Source: Salinivibrio siamensis
GTDB taxonomy: Bacteria > Pseudomonadota > Gammaproteobacteria > Enterobacterales > Vibrionaceae
Length of the DNA: 35,679 bases
Direction of reading: 5' to 3'
Assembly (NCBI RefSeq): GCF_001996005.1
Contig: NZ_MUFB01000001.1
Coordinates: 1 to 35,679, forward strand
Shown: positions 1-10,941 of the stretch, piece by piece
Numbering within the stretch: position 1 is the first letter of the stretch
Layout of the letters: every line of letters starts with the position of its first letter
The notes under the pieces: generated by a model
What the model saw: only the letters and a program-made list of their open reading frames with translations
What the model was told of the DNA's origin: nothing
Database searches by the model: none
Program-made: the position numbers and the translations under genes

Positions 1-245
1 ATGCGATCCAGATAGTCGTAGGTATAAGGACGTTGAGGATGACGCGCCAGTTGTGCCACCTGCCATGCGCCTAAATCACCAAAAATCTTTCGCGTCAGCT
101 CAAGGCTTTTTGTTTCCAGTTGCTCAATTTCTTTATCTAAGTTAACCGCGTCTTCTCCACCCCGCTTAGAGACAGCGCGAAGGGCCTCAATTTTGGCTTC
201 TAGTTCTGCGATAGGTTGTTCAAATTCTAAAAAATTAAGACTCAT
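1..245 (-). CDS. accA: Acetyl-CoA carboxylase carboxyltransferase subunit alpha (N-terminal part, runs off the left edge)
   Basis: AccA is the alpha subunit of the acetyl-CoA carboxylase carboxyltransferase. With AccD it moves the carboxyl group from carboxybiotin to acetyl-CoA to give malonyl-CoA, the first committed step of fatty acid synthesis. Only about the first 81 residues lie in the window. They begin [20 protein letters not shown] and continue through the family's conserved N-terminal helix region ([20 protein letters not shown], then PYTYDYLD). The full protein is about 319 residues in E. coli. The ATG is the first Met in frame and matches the family start. The gene follows dnaE by 55 nt on the same strand, the usual dnaE-accA order. 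The rest lies outside the window, so integrity cannot be judged. Confidence 0.95.
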   Translation of the reverse strand, partial: MSLNFLEFEQPIAELEAKIEALRAVSKRGGEDAVNLDKEIEQLETKSLELTRKIFGDLGAWQVAQLARHPQRPYTYDYLDR

Positions 246-300
246 ACCAAGAGAATCCTATTGGTCACCGCCAGTGTACGCGTTACGTCACCAGCCTGGC

Positions 301-3300
301 TTAGTTAAACTCTAATTCGACCTGCTCGTTACCGAGCAAGCCTTTCAAGGTGTCGATTAATTCATCGGTTGGCGTTACGCGCCACTCTGCGCCTAAGCGT
401 AACCGCGCGCGCGCATCGTCGCGCTGATAGTAAAGATTCACAGGAACGGTACCGGATCGGTAGGGTGCCAGTGCATCATGAAACCGTTCAAAAAAGGGCG
501 CATCGACCTGCTCAGATGTCATCGATATCCCTAAACAACGCGCATATTTTTCCCGCGCCTGACTAATGTCCATCACTTCACGGGCGGTCATTTTAAGCCC
601 CCCGTTGAAGTCATCAAAGCTGACCTGTCCTGAGACCACTAAAATTCGATCTTTCTCCACTAAATCGAGATATTTGTCGAGCACATCAGAGAAAAGCATC
701 ACTTCCATACGCCCTGAGCGATCGTCTAGTGTGAGGATCCCTAATCGAGACCCTCGTTTAGTGGTCATCACCCGAGCTGCGATCACTAATCCTGCCACCG
801 TCGACACCACATCGCGTTTCGTTGCATGAGCATCCTCGAGCCGCCACGTGATATAGTTTTTTAGCTCTTTGCGATAACTGTTGATCGGATGACCGGTCAG
901 ATACAAGCCCAGTGTTTCCCGCTCCCCTTCTAACCATACTTTATCTGGCCACGGGTTGGCATGCGCATAGGCATGCTCGACTTCTTCGGGGGCATCGGTC
1001 AACACCCCAAACATATCGGTTTGCCCGTAGGCTTCCGCTTGGTGATGTTGGCTCGCAGCACGAATAGCTTCATCGACCGAGGCCATCATCGCCGCACGAT
1101 GAGGGCCGAGTTTGTCCATGGCACCAGCGCGGATCAGGCGCTCTATCACGCGCTTATTGACTTTTTTGGTATCAATGCGGGCGCAAAAATCAAACAAGTC
1201 GCGGAAATAACCGTCTTGCTCTCGCGCGGCGACAATGGTGTCGATAGGGCCTTCACCGACCCCTTTTATCGCCCCAATACCGTAAACAATTTCCCCTTGC
1301 TCATTGACGGTGAAATGGTGCAGTCCCGCATTCACATCCGGCGGTAACACCGTCAACTTCATTCGCCGACACTCCTCGACCAAGCCAACCACTTTATCGG
1401 TGTTATCCATATCCGCGGTCATTACCGCCGCCATGAACTCCGCCGGGTAGTGAGCTTTCAACCACAAGGTTTGGTAAGAGACCAGCGCGTATGCGGCTGA
1501 GTGCGACTTGTTAAAGCCATAGCCGGCGAACTTTTCTACCAAGTCAAAGATCCGCATTGCCAGCTCGCCATCAATGCCGTTGGCAATCGCCCCTTTTTCA
1601 AAGATGTCTCGCTGCTTGGCCATTTCTTCTGGCTTTTTCTTACCCATTGCCCGGCGCAACAAGTCCGCCCCACCCAAGGTGTAGCCTGCGAGTGTCTGAG
1701 CAATCTGCATCACCTGCTCTTGATAGAGAATGATGCCATAGGTCGGCTCAAGCGTTTCTTTCAACGAGTCGTGTTGCCATTTTTCATCCGGGTAAGACAC
1801 GACTTCACGGCCATGCTTACGGTCGATAAAGTTATCCACCATCCCAGATTGCAATGGCCCAGGCCGGAACAAGGCCACCAATGCGATCATGTCTTCAAAG
1901 CAGTCAGGCTGAAGGCGCTTAATCAGCTCTTTCATGCCACGTGATTCAAGCTGGAATACCGCAGTCGTCTCTGCCTTACGCAGCATCTCGAATGACGCTT
2001 GGTCCGCCATGGGAATTGCGGCGATATCAATAGGATCTTTCCCTTGACGCTGTAAACGCGGATTTATCATCCCCAGCGCCCAGTCGATGATGGTCAGCGT
2101 CCGCAGACCCAAGAAGTCAAACTTCACGAGACCGGCGGTTTCAACATCGTTTTTATCAAACTGCGTGACCGGATGATGCCCTTCACTGTCGCAATAAAGA
2201 GGGGCGAAATCGGTGATCGTGGTGGGTGATATCACCACCCCGCCCGCGTGCTTACCCGCATTTCGGGTTACCCCTTCAAGCATCCGCGCCATGTCAATCA
2301 GCGCTTTGACTTCCTCATCGTTGTTATAAACCTCGACCAGCTGAGGTTCGGCGTCGAAGGCTTTCTCGAGGGTCATACCTGGGTCTGGTGGCACCAGCTT
2401 GGAAATCCTGTCCACAAAACCATAAGGATGGCCCAACACACGGCCCACATCGCGGATCACGGCTTTCGCAGCCATGGTACCGAAAGTAATGATCTGAGAG
2501 ACCGCATCACGGCCATACATTTCAGCGACGTGATCAATCACCAGATCCCGCTTGTCCATGCAGAAGTCGACGTCGAAGTCAGGCATAGAGACACGTTCGG
2601 GGTTCAAAAAGCGCTCGAACAGGAGATCAAACTGTAGCGGGTCGAGATCGGTGATTTTTAGGGCGTACGCCACCAAAGAACCAGCCCCTGAGCCGCGTCC
2701 TGGGCCCACGGGGATATCATTATCTTTTGACCATTGGATAAACTCCATGACGATCAAAAAGTAGCCGGGAAACCCCATTTGGTTGATGACCCCAAGCTCG
2801 CGCTCTAGCCGAGCATCATAGTCGGGGCGTCGGCGCGTTCTTTCCGCTTCGTCAGGAAAGAGAAAGGCGAGACGCTCTTCCAAGCCTTCTTGTGAGCGCT
2901 TAACCAAATATTGATCAATTTCCATTCCCTCAGTCGGGAAGTTAGGCAAAAAGTACTCATTCAGCCGCACCGGGACGTTACATCGCTTGGCGATTTCTAC
3001 GCTATTGGTCAGTGCCTCGGGAATATCCGCGAAGAGCTCACACATCTCTTGCTCGGTACGCAAATACTGTTCGGCGCTGTATTTCTTGGGACGGCGAGGA
3101 TCATCGAGAGTGAAACCATCATGAATCGCAACCCGGATCTCATGCGCATCAAACTCCTCAGATGAAATGAAGCAGACTTCATTGGTCGCCACCACAGGCA
3201 AGTCATGCTCGGTCGCGAAATCAACCGCAAAATGGAGATACACTTCTTCATCTTGCCGCCCGGTCCGCACCAGCTCCATGTAATAGGCATCGGGAAAATA

Positions 3301-3780
3301 GGTTTGATAGAAACGGGCGCATTCCTTAGCCAGTGTTTGATTGCCTTTGAGTAAGGCTTTCCCCAAGTCGCCGCGGCAGCCGCCAGACAACACAATCAAC
3401 CCTTGTGCATGCTCAACCAACCACTGCTGATCGATCACTGGGCGGTGCTGAATATGGCCTCGGAGGTAGGCCTTGGAGATCAGCAAGGTCAAGTTCTTGT
3501 AGCCGGCTTTATCGGTCGCCAACAAGGTAAGCTGGCAAAGCTCCTCGCCAAAGGCGTCAGACTGGACCAGAAAGTCAGCGCCGATAATCGGCTTAACACC
3601 AACGTTATTGGCCGTGTTGTAGAATTTGACCAACCCACAAAGGTTACTGAAATCGGTCAGCGCCATGGCGGGCATGCCCATTTCCGCCACTTTTTTTACC
3701 AGTGGCGGCACTTTGGACAACCCATCTACCATGGAAAAGTCACTGTGGATGCGTAAATGGACAAAACGTGGCTCAGACAT
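301..3780 (-). CDS. dnaE: DNA polymerase III subunit alpha
   Basis: This is the catalytic 5'-3' polymerase subunit of the replicative DNA polymerase III core in the cytoplasm. At 1159 residues it is close to E. coli DnaE (1160). It opens with a PHP domain ([15 protein letters not shown]). The palm carries MPDFDVDF with D401 and D403, and VKFDFLGL with D555; these are the three catalytic aspartates at the same numbers as in E. coli. The internal beta-clamp binding motif QTDMF lies at residues 920-924, matching E. coli QADMF. An OB-fold and C-terminal domain follow. All key residues are present. It lies 46 nt downstream of rnhB on the same strand, in the usual lpxB-rnhB-dnaE-accA order. The many plus-strand reading frames inside it are shadows. 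Confidence 0.99.
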   Translation of the reverse strand: MSEPRFVHLRIHSDFSMVDGLSKVPPLVKKVAEMGMPAMALTDFSNLCGLVKFYNTANNVGVKPIIGADFLVQSDAFGEELCQLTLLATDKAGYKNLTLLISKAYLRGHIQHRPVIDQQWLVEHAQGLIVLSGGCRGDLGKALLKGNQTLAKECARFYQTYFPDAYYMELVRTGRQDEEVYLHFAVDFATEHDLPVVATNEVCFISSEEFDAHEIRVAIHDGFTLDDPRRPKKYSAEQYLRTEQEMCELFADIPEALTNSVEIAKRCNVPVRLNEYFLPNFPTEGMEIDQYLVKRSQEGLEERLAFLFPDEAERTRRRPDYDARLERELGVINQMGFPGYFLIVMEFIQWSKDNDIPVGPGRGSGAGSLVAYALKITDLDPLQFDLLFERFLNPERVSMPDFDVDFCMDKRDLVIDHVAEMYGRDAVSQIITFGTMAAKAVIRDVGRVLGHPYGFVDRISKLVPPDPGMTLEKAFDAEPQLVEVYNNDEEVKALIDMARMLEGVTRNAGKHAGGVVISPTTITDFAPLYCDSEGHHPVTQFDKNDVETAGLVKFDFLGLRTLTIIDWALGMINPRLQRQGKDPIDIAAIPMADQASFEMLRKAETTAVFQLESRGMKELIKRLQPDCFEDMIALVALFRPGPLQSGMVDNFIDRKHGREVVSYPDEKWQHDSLKETLEPTYGIILYQEQVMQIAQTLAGYTLGGADLLRRAMGKKKPEEMAKQRDIFEKGAIANGIDGELAMRIFDLVEKFAGYGFNKSHSAAYALVSYQTLWLKAHYPAEFMAAVMTADMDNTDKVVGLVEECRRMKLTVLPPDVNAGLHHFTVNEQGEIVYGIGAIKGVGEGPIDTIVAAREQDGYFRDLFDFCARIDTKKVNKRVIERLIRAGAMDKLGPHRAAMMASVDEAIRAASQHHQAEAYGQTDMFGVLTDAPEEVEHAYAHANPWPDKVWLEGERETLGLYLTGHPINSYRKELKNYITWRLEDAHATKRDVVSTVAGLVIAARVMTTKRGSRLGILTLDDRSGRMEVMLFSDVLDKYLDLVEKDRILVVSGQVSFDDFNGGLKMTAREVMDISQAREKYARCLGISMTSEQVDAPFFERFHDALAPYRSGTVPVNLYYQRDDARARLRLGAEWRVTPTDELIDTLKGLLGNEQVELEFN

Positions 3781-3826
3781 ACGGCTCGTTACTTAACGGT
3801 AATAGGGCTGGAATTCACCACACGCA

Positions 3827-4432
3827 CTAGTCAATGCCCAGTGCGCGCTTAACAGGTTTAAAACTTTTGCGATGCATTGGCAGAGCGCCATGCTCGGCCA
3901 ACGCCGCCATGTGGACCTTGGTGGGATAGCCTTTGTGTTGAGCAAACCCATAGTTCGGGTAAGCGGCATCCAACATGGCCATTTCATGATCGCGATCGAC
4001 TTTCGCCAAGATCGAGGCGGCACTAATTTCTGCTACCCGCAGGTCACCTTTTACCACGGCCTGTGCCGGCATCGGCAAGGATGGTACCCGGTTGCCATCA
4101 ATTAATGCGTAATCAGGGGTGACCGATAAGCCATCAATCGCACGCTGCATCGCCAGCATGGTCGCATTTAAGATATTCAGCGAATCGATTTCATCAGGCT
4201 CTGCGCGCCCCACTGACCAAGCCAATGCTTTTTGTTTGATTTGATCATAGAGCGCGAGCCGTTTTTTCTCGCTCAACTTTTTCGAGTCCGTTAGACCCGC
4301 AATAGGCTGAGCCGGATCGAGAATCACCGCGGCAGTGACCACGGCACCGACCAAGGGCCCACGTCCGACTTCGTCGACCCCCGCGATAAGCTGTGCGTCA
4401 GGGTAGTGAAAAGGGTGTTCAGTCATGGTCAT
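3827..4432 (-). CDS. rnhB: Ribonuclease HII
   Basis: RNase HII cuts RNA in RNA-DNA hybrids and starts removal of single ribonucleotides from DNA. The 201-residue protein has the type 2 RNase H signature [13 protein letters not shown] with catalytic D20-E21, a third acidic residue in ALIDGNRVP (near 111) and a fourth in ILAKVDRD (near 130). E. coli RnhB is 198 residues. The start codon lies inside the end of lpxB, giving a 14-nt overlap. A second ATG two codons later would shorten the overlap to 8 nt, and I cannot decide between them. The overlap points to translational coupling with lpxB. Confidence 0.97.
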   Translation of the reverse strand: MTMTEHPFHYPDAQLIAGVDEVGRGPLVGAVVTAAVILDPAQPIAGLTDSKKLSEKKRLALYDQIKQKALAWSVGRAEPDEIDSLNILNATMLAMQRAIDGLSVTPDYALIDGNRVPSLPMPAQAVVKGDLRVAEISAASILAKVDRDHEMAMLDAAYPNYGFAQHKGYPTKVHMAALAEHGALPMHRKSFKPVKRALGID

Positions 4433-5573
4433 CTAATAAATTTAATACGGCATTGGCTGCAGACGTATCCGCATCTTTGCGGATGGTGTGATGCAACTCA
4501 GTAAAGGTGGTCAACAATGCCTGGTTATCACTGTCTAATTGCGCACTGACCGCGTCAGCCAGTGCGCCTGGCTCACACTCTTCTTGCAGCAGTTCCGGCA
4601 CTAAAGGCGCGTCAGCGAGAATATTGGGTAAGGAAACATACTGCGTTTTAAGCAGGCGTTTGGCAAGCCATGCCGTGACCGGCTTGACCTTGTATCCCAC
4701 CACCATCGGGCGTTTAAGTAACATGCACTCTAACGCTACGGTGCCAGAAGCGAGCAGCACCGAGTCGGCGGCGCTAATCACTTGGCGCGCCGTATCATCA
4801 ACCAGGGTAAATGAAAGCTCTGGCGCGATCGCTTGCCAAGCCTGCTCAAATTGCTGTCGCCGGGTTTCATTAACGAGCGCAACCACAAACCCCAAGTCCG
4901 GATATCGCGCCGCCAGTTGCTGACACGCTTGTAAAAACGGCGGAGCTAACATCGACATTTCACTGCCACGGCTGCCAGGCAGCACTGCTAACCAACGTTT
5001 TTGGCTATCTAACCCAAGAGCACGCTGCGCGGCGAGTTTGTCCACCTGCATCGGAATGCTATCGGCCATGGTATGGCCAACAAACGCACAAGGCACATTA
5101 AACCTATCGTAAAACGCTTTCTCGAAGGGCAAAAAAGCCAGAACCAGATCAGTGGCTGCAGCAATCTTAAAAATCCGCTTTTGCCGCCATGCCCACACTG
5201 ATGGGCTGACATAGTGAACGGTTTTGATCCCCGCTTTTTTTAATGATGCCTCGAGACGTAAATTAAAATCTGGGGCATCGATACCAATGAACACATCCGG
5301 CGGATTGACGGTAAAATGCTTGACCAACGCCGTTTTTACTTTCAGCAAACGTGGCAGTCGTCCTAGCACTTCCACCAGCCCCATCACAGAAAGCTCTTCC
5401 ATATCGAACAAGCTGTGACAGCCTTGAGCCATCATTCTTGGGCCACCGATACCGACAAACTCAACATTAGGGTGTTGAGCTCGCATCGCTTTGATCAGGC
5501 CTTCACCTAAAACATCGCCGGAGATTTCTCCGGCGACGATTCCAACGCGTAATGGACGTTCACTCGGTAACAT
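4419..5573 (-). CDS. lpxB: Lipid A disaccharide synthase
   Basis: LpxB is a peripheral inner-membrane GT-B glycosyltransferase (GT19). It joins UDP-2,3-diacylglucosamine to 2,3-diacylglucosamine-1-phosphate to make the lipid A disaccharide. At 384 residues it matches the family (E. coli 382). It shows the N-terminal [12 protein letters not shown] motif, the conserved FVGIGGPRM stretch, and [10 protein letters not shown]. In the C-terminal half come VLPGSRGSE and LASGTVALE, which bind the nucleotide sugar. Its ATG overlaps the lpxA stop by one base (TAATG), the standard coupling in this operon. It acts two steps downstream of LpxD, after LpxH cleaves UDP-diacylglucosamine. Confidence 0.98.
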   Translation of the reverse strand: MLPSERPLRVGIVAGEISGDVLGEGLIKAMRAQHPNVEFVGIGGPRMMAQGCHSLFDMEELSVMGLVEVLGRLPRLLKVKTALVKHFTVNPPDVFIGIDAPDFNLRLEASLKKAGIKTVHYVSPSVWAWRQKRIFKIAAATDLVLAFLPFEKAFYDRFNVPCAFVGHTMADSIPMQVDKLAAQRALGLDSQKRWLAVLPGSRGSEMSMLAPPFLQACQQLAARYPDLGFVVALVNETRRQQFEQAWQAIAPELSFTLVDDTARQVISAADSVLLASGTVALECMLLKRPMVVGYKVKPVTAWLAKRLLKTQYVSLPNILADAPLVPELLQEECEPGALADAVSAQLDSDNQALLTTFTELHHTIRKDADTSAANAVLNLLDDHD

Positions 5574-6361
5574 TAACGAATAACGCCTCGCGTCGAACGC
5601 TCAAAGAAGTCAATGAAAAGAGCCAGCGCCGGCTCGCTCTCGGCTTGCTCTGCAAGCTCTTTTTTCACTTCTTCTAAGGTTTTACCGGAGCGGTACATAT
5701 TTTTATATACCGCCCGAATGGCGCGAATCGCTGATTTTTCAAACCCGCGTCGCTTCAGGCCTTCCACATTAATACCAAATGGCGCGCAATGATTGCCCTG
5801 TGCCATCACATAAGGGGGGACGTCTTGAACCACAATCGAGCCACCGCCGAGCATGGCATGGCTGCCAATCACACAGAACTGGTGAATGGCTGACATGCCA
5901 CCGACAATCGCATAATCATCGACATGAACGTGGCCCGCTAAGGTAGCGTTGTTGGCAAAAATACAATGATTACCGACCACACAATCATGGGCGACGTGGG
6001 CATTAATCATAAACAGGTTGTCGCTGCCAACTTTGGTTTCGCCTTTATCTTGGACCGTACCACGGTGCATCGTCACGCTTTCACGAATGGTGTTACGATC
6101 ACCGATTTCTAGCGTGGTTGGCTCCCCAGCATATTTAAGATCTTGGCACGCTTCACCAATGGAAGCGAATTGATAAATGCGATTGTCTGCGCCGATACGG
6201 GTCGGGCCTTTGATCACAACATGTGTCATCACCTCGGTACCTGTACCGATTTCAACCCCTTCGCCAATATAAGAAAAAGCGCCGATTTTTACGTTTTCGC
6301 CCAATACGACGCCGTCTTCGACAACCGCAGTGGGGTGAATGTAAGCCGTTTCGTGGATCAC
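5573..6361 (-). CDS. lpxA: UDP-N-acetylglucosamine acyltransferase (GTG start)
   Basis: LpxA adds the first 3-hydroxyacyl chain to UDP-GlcNAc, the opening reaction of lipid A synthesis. It is a cytoplasmic trimer with a left-handed beta helix built from hexapeptide repeats, visible from about residue 8 to 190 (for example [19 protein letters not shown]). From the chosen GTG the protein is 262 residues, equal to E. coli LpxA, and the catalytic His falls at H125 in NAHVAHD. A longer frame starting at 6385 would run back into fabZ and lacks family support. The GTG gives the expected (M)IHETA start 2 nt after the fabZ stop. The C-terminal [20 protein letters not shown] helical region is present. 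It sits between fabZ and lpxB. Confidence 0.97.
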   Translation of the reverse strand: MIHETAYIHPTAVVEDGVVLGENVKIGAFSYIGEGVEIGTGTEVMTHVVIKGPTRIGADNRIYQFASIGEACQDLKYAGEPTTLEIGDRNTIRESVTMHRGTVQDKGETKVGSDNLFMINAHVAHDCVVGNHCIFANNATLAGHVHVDDYAIVGGMSAIHQFCVIGSHAMLGGGSIVVQDVPPYVMAQGNHCAPFGINVEGLKRRGFEKSAIRAIRAVYKNMYRSGKTLEEVKKELAEQAESEPALALFIDFFERSTRGVIR

Positions 6362-6363
6362 AA

Positions 6364-6816
6364 TTAGATCTCTCTTCTTGCGCACTTCAGTTCCGCCGAG
6401 CAGACAACCTCGCCGTCTACTTTCGCCACCCCATTAAAGGCCGCAATACCTCGACGCTCTTTAATAAATTCCACCTCAAGCACCAATTGGTCACCCGGTG
6501 AGACCGGACGGCGGAATTTCGCATTATCAATGCTTGCAAAGTAGTATAGCTCGTTGTCTTTCGGCTTACCGAAGGTCTTAAACGCCAACAAGCCTGTTGC
6601 TTGCGCCATGGCCTCTAAAATGAGTACGCCTGGGAAAACAGGCAATTGCGGGAAATGACCCGTAAATTGAGGCTCATTGACAGTGATGTTTTTAATCGCG
6701 TGAAGGTATTGCCCTTCTTCAAAATCGATAACGCGATCAATCAACAAAAAAGGATAGCGGTGTGGTAACAGCTCTTTGATTTCGTTGATATGTAGAACTT
6801 TGTTTTCGCGAGTCAA
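6364..6816 (-). CDS. fabZ: 3-hydroxyacyl-ACP dehydratase FabZ (probable TTG start)
   Basis: FabZ dehydrates 3-hydroxyacyl-ACP in the fatty acid elongation cycle and competes with LpxA and LpxD for the same hydroxyacyl-ACP pool. This hot-dog fold protein has [15 protein letters not shown], the catalytic His in FTGHFP and the catalytic Glu in [13 protein letters not shown]. From the TTG at 6816 these are H54 and E68, the length is 150 residues, and the N-terminus (M)[12 protein letters not shown] aligns with Vibrio FabZ. An ATG at 6852 would give 162 residues but begins 11 nt after a hairpin and lacks a clear ribosome site. I therefore prefer TTG, at moderate confidence. The product is certain. 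Confidence 0.96.
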   Translation of the reverse strand: MTRENKVLHINEIKELLPHRYPFLLIDRVIDFEEGQYLHAIKNITVNEPQFTGHFPQLPVFPGVLILEAMAQATGLLAFKTFGKPKDNELYYFASIDNAKFRRPVSPGDQLVLEVEFIKERRGIAAFNGVAKVDGEVVCSAELKCARREI

Positions 6817-6863
6817 GGTAGTATTCCCGTTCAAATCCAATACTGACTTCATTAACGCAAAAC

Positions 6864-6886
6864 GGCCCGCGTTGCTAAAGCGGGCC
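6864..6886 (-). terminator. Hairpin between lpxD and fabZ (attenuator-like)
   Basis: Reading the minus strand, a perfect 7-bp GC-rich stem (GGCCCGC / GCGGGCC) with a 9-nt loop follows the lpxD stop and is trailed by GTTTTGCG. The U-tract is short and interrupted. It is better seen as a partial terminator or an RNA stability element inside the operon than as a full stop, because fabZ and lpxA downstream are essential. Confidence 0.5.
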
Positions 6887-6899
6887 TGTCATCTCGGCG

Positions 6900-7925
6900 T
6901 TAATCTTGTTTTTCGAGCTGATTTTCCAGCTCTTTGAGCCGCTTGTGCATCTCATCAATCTTGAGTACACGCGCGGCAGTCTTCCGCCACTCGCGGTTGG
7001 GCTGCAACGGAATGCCGGACGAATACATGCCCGGCTCAGTGATTGGCCGCATCACCATCGCCATTCCCGTGATGGTCACGTTATCTGTGATTTCCATATG
7101 GCCATTAAACACGCTGGCGCCACCAATGATGCAGTGTTTACCTACCTTGAGGCTGCCTGCCATGACAGTCGCGCCGGCGATTGCCGTGTTCTCACCGATC
7201 GATACATTATGCGCAATCTGACACTGGTTGTCGATAATCACCCCATCGGCAATTTCGGTATCATCCAGTGCGCCCCGGTCAATGGTGGTGCACGCACCAA
7301 TTTCGACCCGATCCCCAATCACAACGCGGCCAAGCTGAGGGATTTTAACCCACTTGCCTTTGTCATTGGCATAGCCAAAGCCGTCCGCACCGATCACGGT
7401 ACCCGCTTGAATCAAGCAGTCTTGCCCTATCACTACCTCATGATAAAGGGTGACATTCGCCCAAAGCTTGGTCCGAGCGCCCACCTTTGTCCCTTTGCCG
7501 ACAAAGCAACCTGCGCCGATTTGCACGCCATCGCCAATAAGCGCACCAGATTCAATCACCGCGTTAGGGCCGATGGCAACGCCTTCTCCCAAGACTGCAT
7601 CATCAGCCACCACCGCCGATGCGGCAATATCGGTGGCACAAGCAGGCGTCGAGTCAAGAATCTGCGCCACTTTGGCATAAGCCAAATACGGGTCTGACAC
7701 CACCAGCGCATTGCCTTGACAATAAGACAAGTCCCCTTCTTTGAGCATCACGGCGCTGGCGCGGCATAGTGCCAAATTTTTACGATATTTAGGGCTGGAT
7801 AAGAAGGTGATTTGCCCTTCTCCCGCTGAATTCATCCCTGCAAGCGAGGTTATCGTTACAGCGCCATCTCCGTGGAGCTGTGCATCCAGTTTATCCGCTA
7901 ATTCAGCGAGAGTAATCGAAACCAT
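6900..7925 (-). CDS. lpxD: UDP-3-O-(3-hydroxyacyl)glucosamine N-acyltransferase
   Basis: LpxD adds the N-linked 3-hydroxyacyl chain to UDP-3-O-acylglucosamine, the third step of lipid A synthesis, in the cytoplasm. It has 341 residues, equal to E. coli LpxD. An N-terminal uridine-binding domain (about 1-100) includes [13 protein letters not shown] long left-handed beta helix of hexapeptide repeats (about 100-290) carries the catalytic His of QIAHNVS at H239, the E. coli number. The C-terminal helix ([19 protein letters not shown]) matches the acyl-carrier-protein binding region. A GAGGAG sequence lies directly upstream of the ATG, closer than usual. The gene follows skp by 14 nt. Confidence 0.98.
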   Translation of the reverse strand: MVSITLAELADKLDAQLHGDGAVTITSLAGMNSAGEGQITFLSSPKYRKNLALCRASAVMLKEGDLSYCQGNALVVSDPYLAYAKVAQILDSTPACATDIAASAVVADDAVLGEGVAIGPNAVIESGALIGDGVQIGAGCFVGKGTKVGARTKLWANVTLYHEVVIGQDCLIQAGTVIGADGFGYANDKGKWVKIPQLGRVVIGDRVEIGACTTIDRGALDDTEIADGVIIDNQCQIAHNVSIGENTAIAGATVMAGSLKVGKHCIIGGASVFNGHMEITDNVTITGMAMVMRPITEPGMYSSGIPLQPNREWRKTAARVLKIDEMHKRLKELENQLEKQD

Positions 7926-7939
7926 GGGCTCCTCGACTT

Positions 7940-8449
7940 TTATTTAACTGCATTGATCACTTTTTCAGACAAGTCATCGCTTGGGTTAGCGTACAAGACG
8001 GCATTGGCGTCAATCACCATGTCATAGCCCTCTTGCTCAGCCACTTGGTCGACCGCTGTCTTGAGCTTTTTGACCAGTTTAGACTCTTCTCGACCACCAC
8101 GCTTGCGTTGATCTTCTTGGAGCGCTTTCACTTTCAGCTTGTAATCCGACTCCATCGACTGAAGTTTACGTTGAAGCGTCACTCGCTCGTCTTCGCTCAT
8201 CAGCTCACCATTGCGCTTGAGCTTTTCTACGCCCTCGGAGAGCTTTTCTTTCAAACGCTCAATTTCAGCCACGCGGTCTTTAAATTCACCGCGTAGTTTT
8301 TCGTTGAGGTTGTTTTTCTTCGCCAGTTGCGACATCACGGCCCCGGTTGATACGTAGCCCACCTTCTGTGCAGCATCAGCCGCTGATGCGTACATGGACG
8401 TCGTCAATACCGCGACACTCAGTCCCGCTGCTTTCAAAAATGATTTCAC
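7940..8449 (-). CDS. skp: Periplasmic chaperone Skp/OmpH (GTG start)
   Basis: Skp is a trimeric periplasmic holdase that carries unfolded outer-membrane proteins toward the BAM complex. From the chosen GTG the protein has 169 residues (E. coli 161). It starts with a signal peptide ([22 protein letters not shown], cleavage near AADA). A long charged coiled-coil follows, then the conserved C-terminal [24 protein letters not shown] lies 6 nt upstream of the GTG, which decides the start. The alternative ATG at 8470 overlaps the bamA stop, would add MIRKETI, and would use no clear ribosome site. It lies directly downstream of bamA, whose product it serves. Confidence 0.96.
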   Translation of the reverse strand: MKSFLKAAGLSVAVLTTSMYASAADAAQKVGYVSTGAVMSQLAKKNNLNEKLRGEFKDRVAEIERLKEKLSEGVEKLKRNGELMSEDERVTLQRKLQSMESDYKLKVKALQEDQRKRGGREESKLVKKLKTAVDQVAEQEGYDMVIDANAVLYANPSDDLSEKVINAVK

Positions 8450-8469
8450 AATAGTCTCCTTTCTGATCA

Positions 8470-10908
8470 TCAGAATGTGCGCCCGATCGTGAAGGTAAAG
8501 AACTCTTCATCGTCGCCAGGCTGGCTTGTAATAGGTTTTGCGATGGAAAATACCAAAGGTGCCATCGGGGACATCCACTGCAATGCCATACCATAAGAGG
8601 CACTGATATTGGATGGATCTGAGTAGTCTTTTGTGCCTGCGGGATAGCCCATGTTGATAAGTTCTTGGCGATCAAACTCAGTGTCCCACACTGAGGCGGC
8701 ATCAATAAACACACTGGTACGGATTTGCTCGCGTGCTTCCTCTGAGGCAAACGGCGTTGGCACAATCAACTCAGCACTGGCGCGTGCCATGGCGTTACCA
8801 CCGACGGCGTCACTCGAGCCATAGCTACCTTCTGAGTACTCCACGTCTCCGTCTGACTGCTCAGATCCTCCCTCCGACTTGTCTTTGTAGACCGCTTTCG
8901 GGCCTACCGTATTCGAACGGAAGCCACGCAGTGACGAGAAGCCCCCCGCGTAATAGTTCTCATAAAACGGCAGCATGTGATCTTGGCCATTGGTTTGGCC
9001 ATAACCGTTACCATACGCAAGTCGGCCACGCATCAACAGCGTAAACTCGTGCTCTTGTGTCAGCGGCACGTATTGGCGGATGTCATACTGCATTTTAAAG
9101 TACTGTACATCCGAGCCGGGTACCGTCATCCGATACGATGCGCGTTGGTAGTTACCTGCGGTTGGGAAATAGCCGCGGTTGAGGTTATTGCGCGTCCAGG
9201 ATACTGAAATATCAAAGTCGTCAACTTCCAGGCCTTCATTGTGATTAAGATTATCTTGGTGAAGGTCTAAGAACTTATCAATTTGATAATAACTGCCGAG
9301 GTTCTCAATCTTGTTGTGCGTGTACCCTAACGAGAAATCAATCGAGTTCAGCTCATCAGTCCAAAAACCCCAGGTGAGGTTGGTACCGTAACTTTGGTTG
9401 GTGTACTCAACGATGTTGGCGTCGCGCGCTTCAAATTCGTTATAGAATACCTTACCGCCTAGGCTTACACCGTCGAGCGTAAAGTAAGGGTCACGGTACT
9501 CAAGCGTCAGGTTTTTGCGATAGTCGTTGACCATGGCGTTGATACCAAAGCGGTTCCCCGTACCAGCAAAGTTATCTTGCTGTAAGCCGAGCTGTAAGCT
9601 CGCGCCTGACTCGGTGCCATAACCGATACCAAAGTTGATGCTGCCTGAGTTAGCTTCTTTAACTTTGTAGTTAACGTCGACTTGATCATCCGTGCCGGGT
9701 ACGCGCTGAGTGTCCACTTCAACATTCTGGAAAAAGCCGGTTCGACTGAGACGCTCTTTACCACGGGTAACCGCTTTTGAGTTAAGCCAAGTGCCTTCAA
9801 GCTGTCGCATTTCACGGCGCAATACTTCATCTTTGGTGGTGGTGTTGCCTGAAAAACGGACATTGCGCACGTAAATACGCTTACCTGGCTCGACATTGAC
9901 CGTTAACGACACTTGCTGATTGTCATCATCAAAGCTGGGTAAGGTGTTCACTTTGGGGTAGGCAAAGCCTGTCTCGCCTAAGTGGCGTTTGATCGCCTCT
10001 TCAAGTGCAGTCACTTTATCACCGTTATAGGTATCACCACGGGTGAAGGTGACTAATGAACGGTAAATCTCTTCATTCTGTGGATCACCACGAAAGTCCA
10101 AATCAGCGACCTGATAAGGCTTGCCCTCGTTGACATTCAAGGTGATGTAGACCCCTTTTTTGTCAGGTGAAATAGCCACTTGTGTCGACTCAACACGGAA
10201 CTTAAGGTAACCGCGATTGAGATAAAAACTGCGTAGTTTTTCAAGATCGCCTGCAAGAACCTGTTTTTGGTACTTTTCGTTGGCGAGGAAATTCCACCAC
10301 GGCACGTCGGCACGCAAATCAAAATTATCACGCAGCTGCTCATCACTGAACACATCATTGCCGACAAAGTTAATTTGCTCAATTTTGGCCGATACGCCCT
10401 CAGTGAAAACAAATTTCAAATCGGCACGATTACGCGGCAAGGGGGTGACCACCGCTTTCACCGACGCACTGTACTTACCGACGCTGTAGTAAAAGTCTTC
10501 AAGACCTTTTTCGATTTTGCTCAGTTGGGTGCGATCGAGCGCTTCACCGACACGAAGGCCTGACGATGTCAGGTTCTCTTTTAGCTGCTCTTCCTTAATC
10601 GCCTTATTCCCTGAAAAGGAAATACTGGCAATGGTCGGGCGCTCTACCACTTTGACCAGCAGTGCTTCATCATCGCGGTAAACTCGCACATCCTCAAAGT
10701 TACCAGAGGCAAAAAGTGCATTGATAATGTCAGCCACATCGTCGTCGTCCACTTTGTCGCCGACACGCACTGGCATTGACAACAAAGCGGCCCCTAGACT
10801 GACTCGTTGCAGTCCCTCAAAGCGGATATCGCTGACTTGAAATGTGTCAGCATGCGCCATACTACTGCTTACTAAAAGAGACGCTATTAATAGTTTTTTC
10901 ATCGCCAT
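8470..10908 (-). CDS. bamA: Outer membrane protein assembly factor BamA
   Basis: BamA is the Omp85 core of the BAM complex, which folds beta-barrel proteins into the outer membrane. The 812-residue protein has a signal peptide (KKLLIASLLVSSSMAHA, cut before DTFQV). Five POTRA domains span roughly 24-424, each with the buried-strand pattern (for example IRFEGLQRV, INFVGNDVF, VRFSGNTTT). A 16-strand barrel follows. The conserved loop-6 RGF motif is present (SSLRGFRS, near 660), and the protein ends in Phe (TFTIGRTF), the expected beta-signal. A low-complexity acidic/Ser/Gly insertion (about 680-705) sits in an extracellular loop just after RGF. It lies between rseP and skp, as in most gammaproteobacteria. 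Confidence 0.98.
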   Translation of the reverse strand: MAMKKLLIASLLVSSSMAHADTFQVSDIRFEGLQRVSLGAALLSMPVRVGDKVDDDDVADIINALFASGNFEDVRVYRDDEALLVKVVERPTIASISFSGNKAIKEEQLKENLTSSGLRVGEALDRTQLSKIEKGLEDFYYSVGKYSASVKAVVTPLPRNRADLKFVFTEGVSAKIEQINFVGNDVFSDEQLRDNFDLRADVPWWNFLANEKYQKQVLAGDLEKLRSFYLNRGYLKFRVESTQVAISPDKKGVYITLNVNEGKPYQVADLDFRGDPQNEEIYRSLVTFTRGDTYNGDKVTALEEAIKRHLGETGFAYPKVNTLPSFDDDNQQVSLTVNVEPGKRIYVRNVRFSGNTTTKDEVLRREMRQLEGTWLNSKAVTRGKERLSRTGFFQNVEVDTQRVPGTDDQVDVNYKVKEANSGSINFGIGYGTESGASLQLGLQQDNFAGTGNRFGINAMVNDYRKNLTLEYRDPYFTLDGVSLGGKVFYNEFEARDANIVEYTNQSYGTNLTWGFWTDELNSIDFSLGYTHNKIENLGSYYQIDKFLDLHQDNLNHNEGLEVDDFDISVSWTRNNLNRGYFPTAGNYQRASYRMTVPGSDVQYFKMQYDIRQYVPLTQEHEFTLLMRGRLAYGNGYGQTNGQDHMLPFYENYYAGGFSSLRGFRSNTVGPKAVYKDKSEGGSEQSDGDVEYSEGSYGSSDAVGGNAMARASAELIVPTPFASEEAREQIRTSVFIDAASVWDTEFDRQELINMGYPAGTKDYSDPSNISASYGMALQWMSPMAPLVFSIAKPITSQPGDDEEFFTFTIGRTF

Positions 10909-10941
10909 CTGCTATCTGACTTATCCTTGAATACTAACCGT

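Noticed and set aside
369-3756. Several long plus-strand reading frames opposite dnaE (up to 147 residues)
   Set aside because: They lie wholly within dnaE on the other strand, have no family resemblance or ribosome sites, and arise from its codon bias.
6906-7697. A 263-residue plus-strand frame opposite lpxD
   Set aside because: LpxD is certain on the other strand with conserved catalytic His; the plus frame is a shadow with no recognisable motif.
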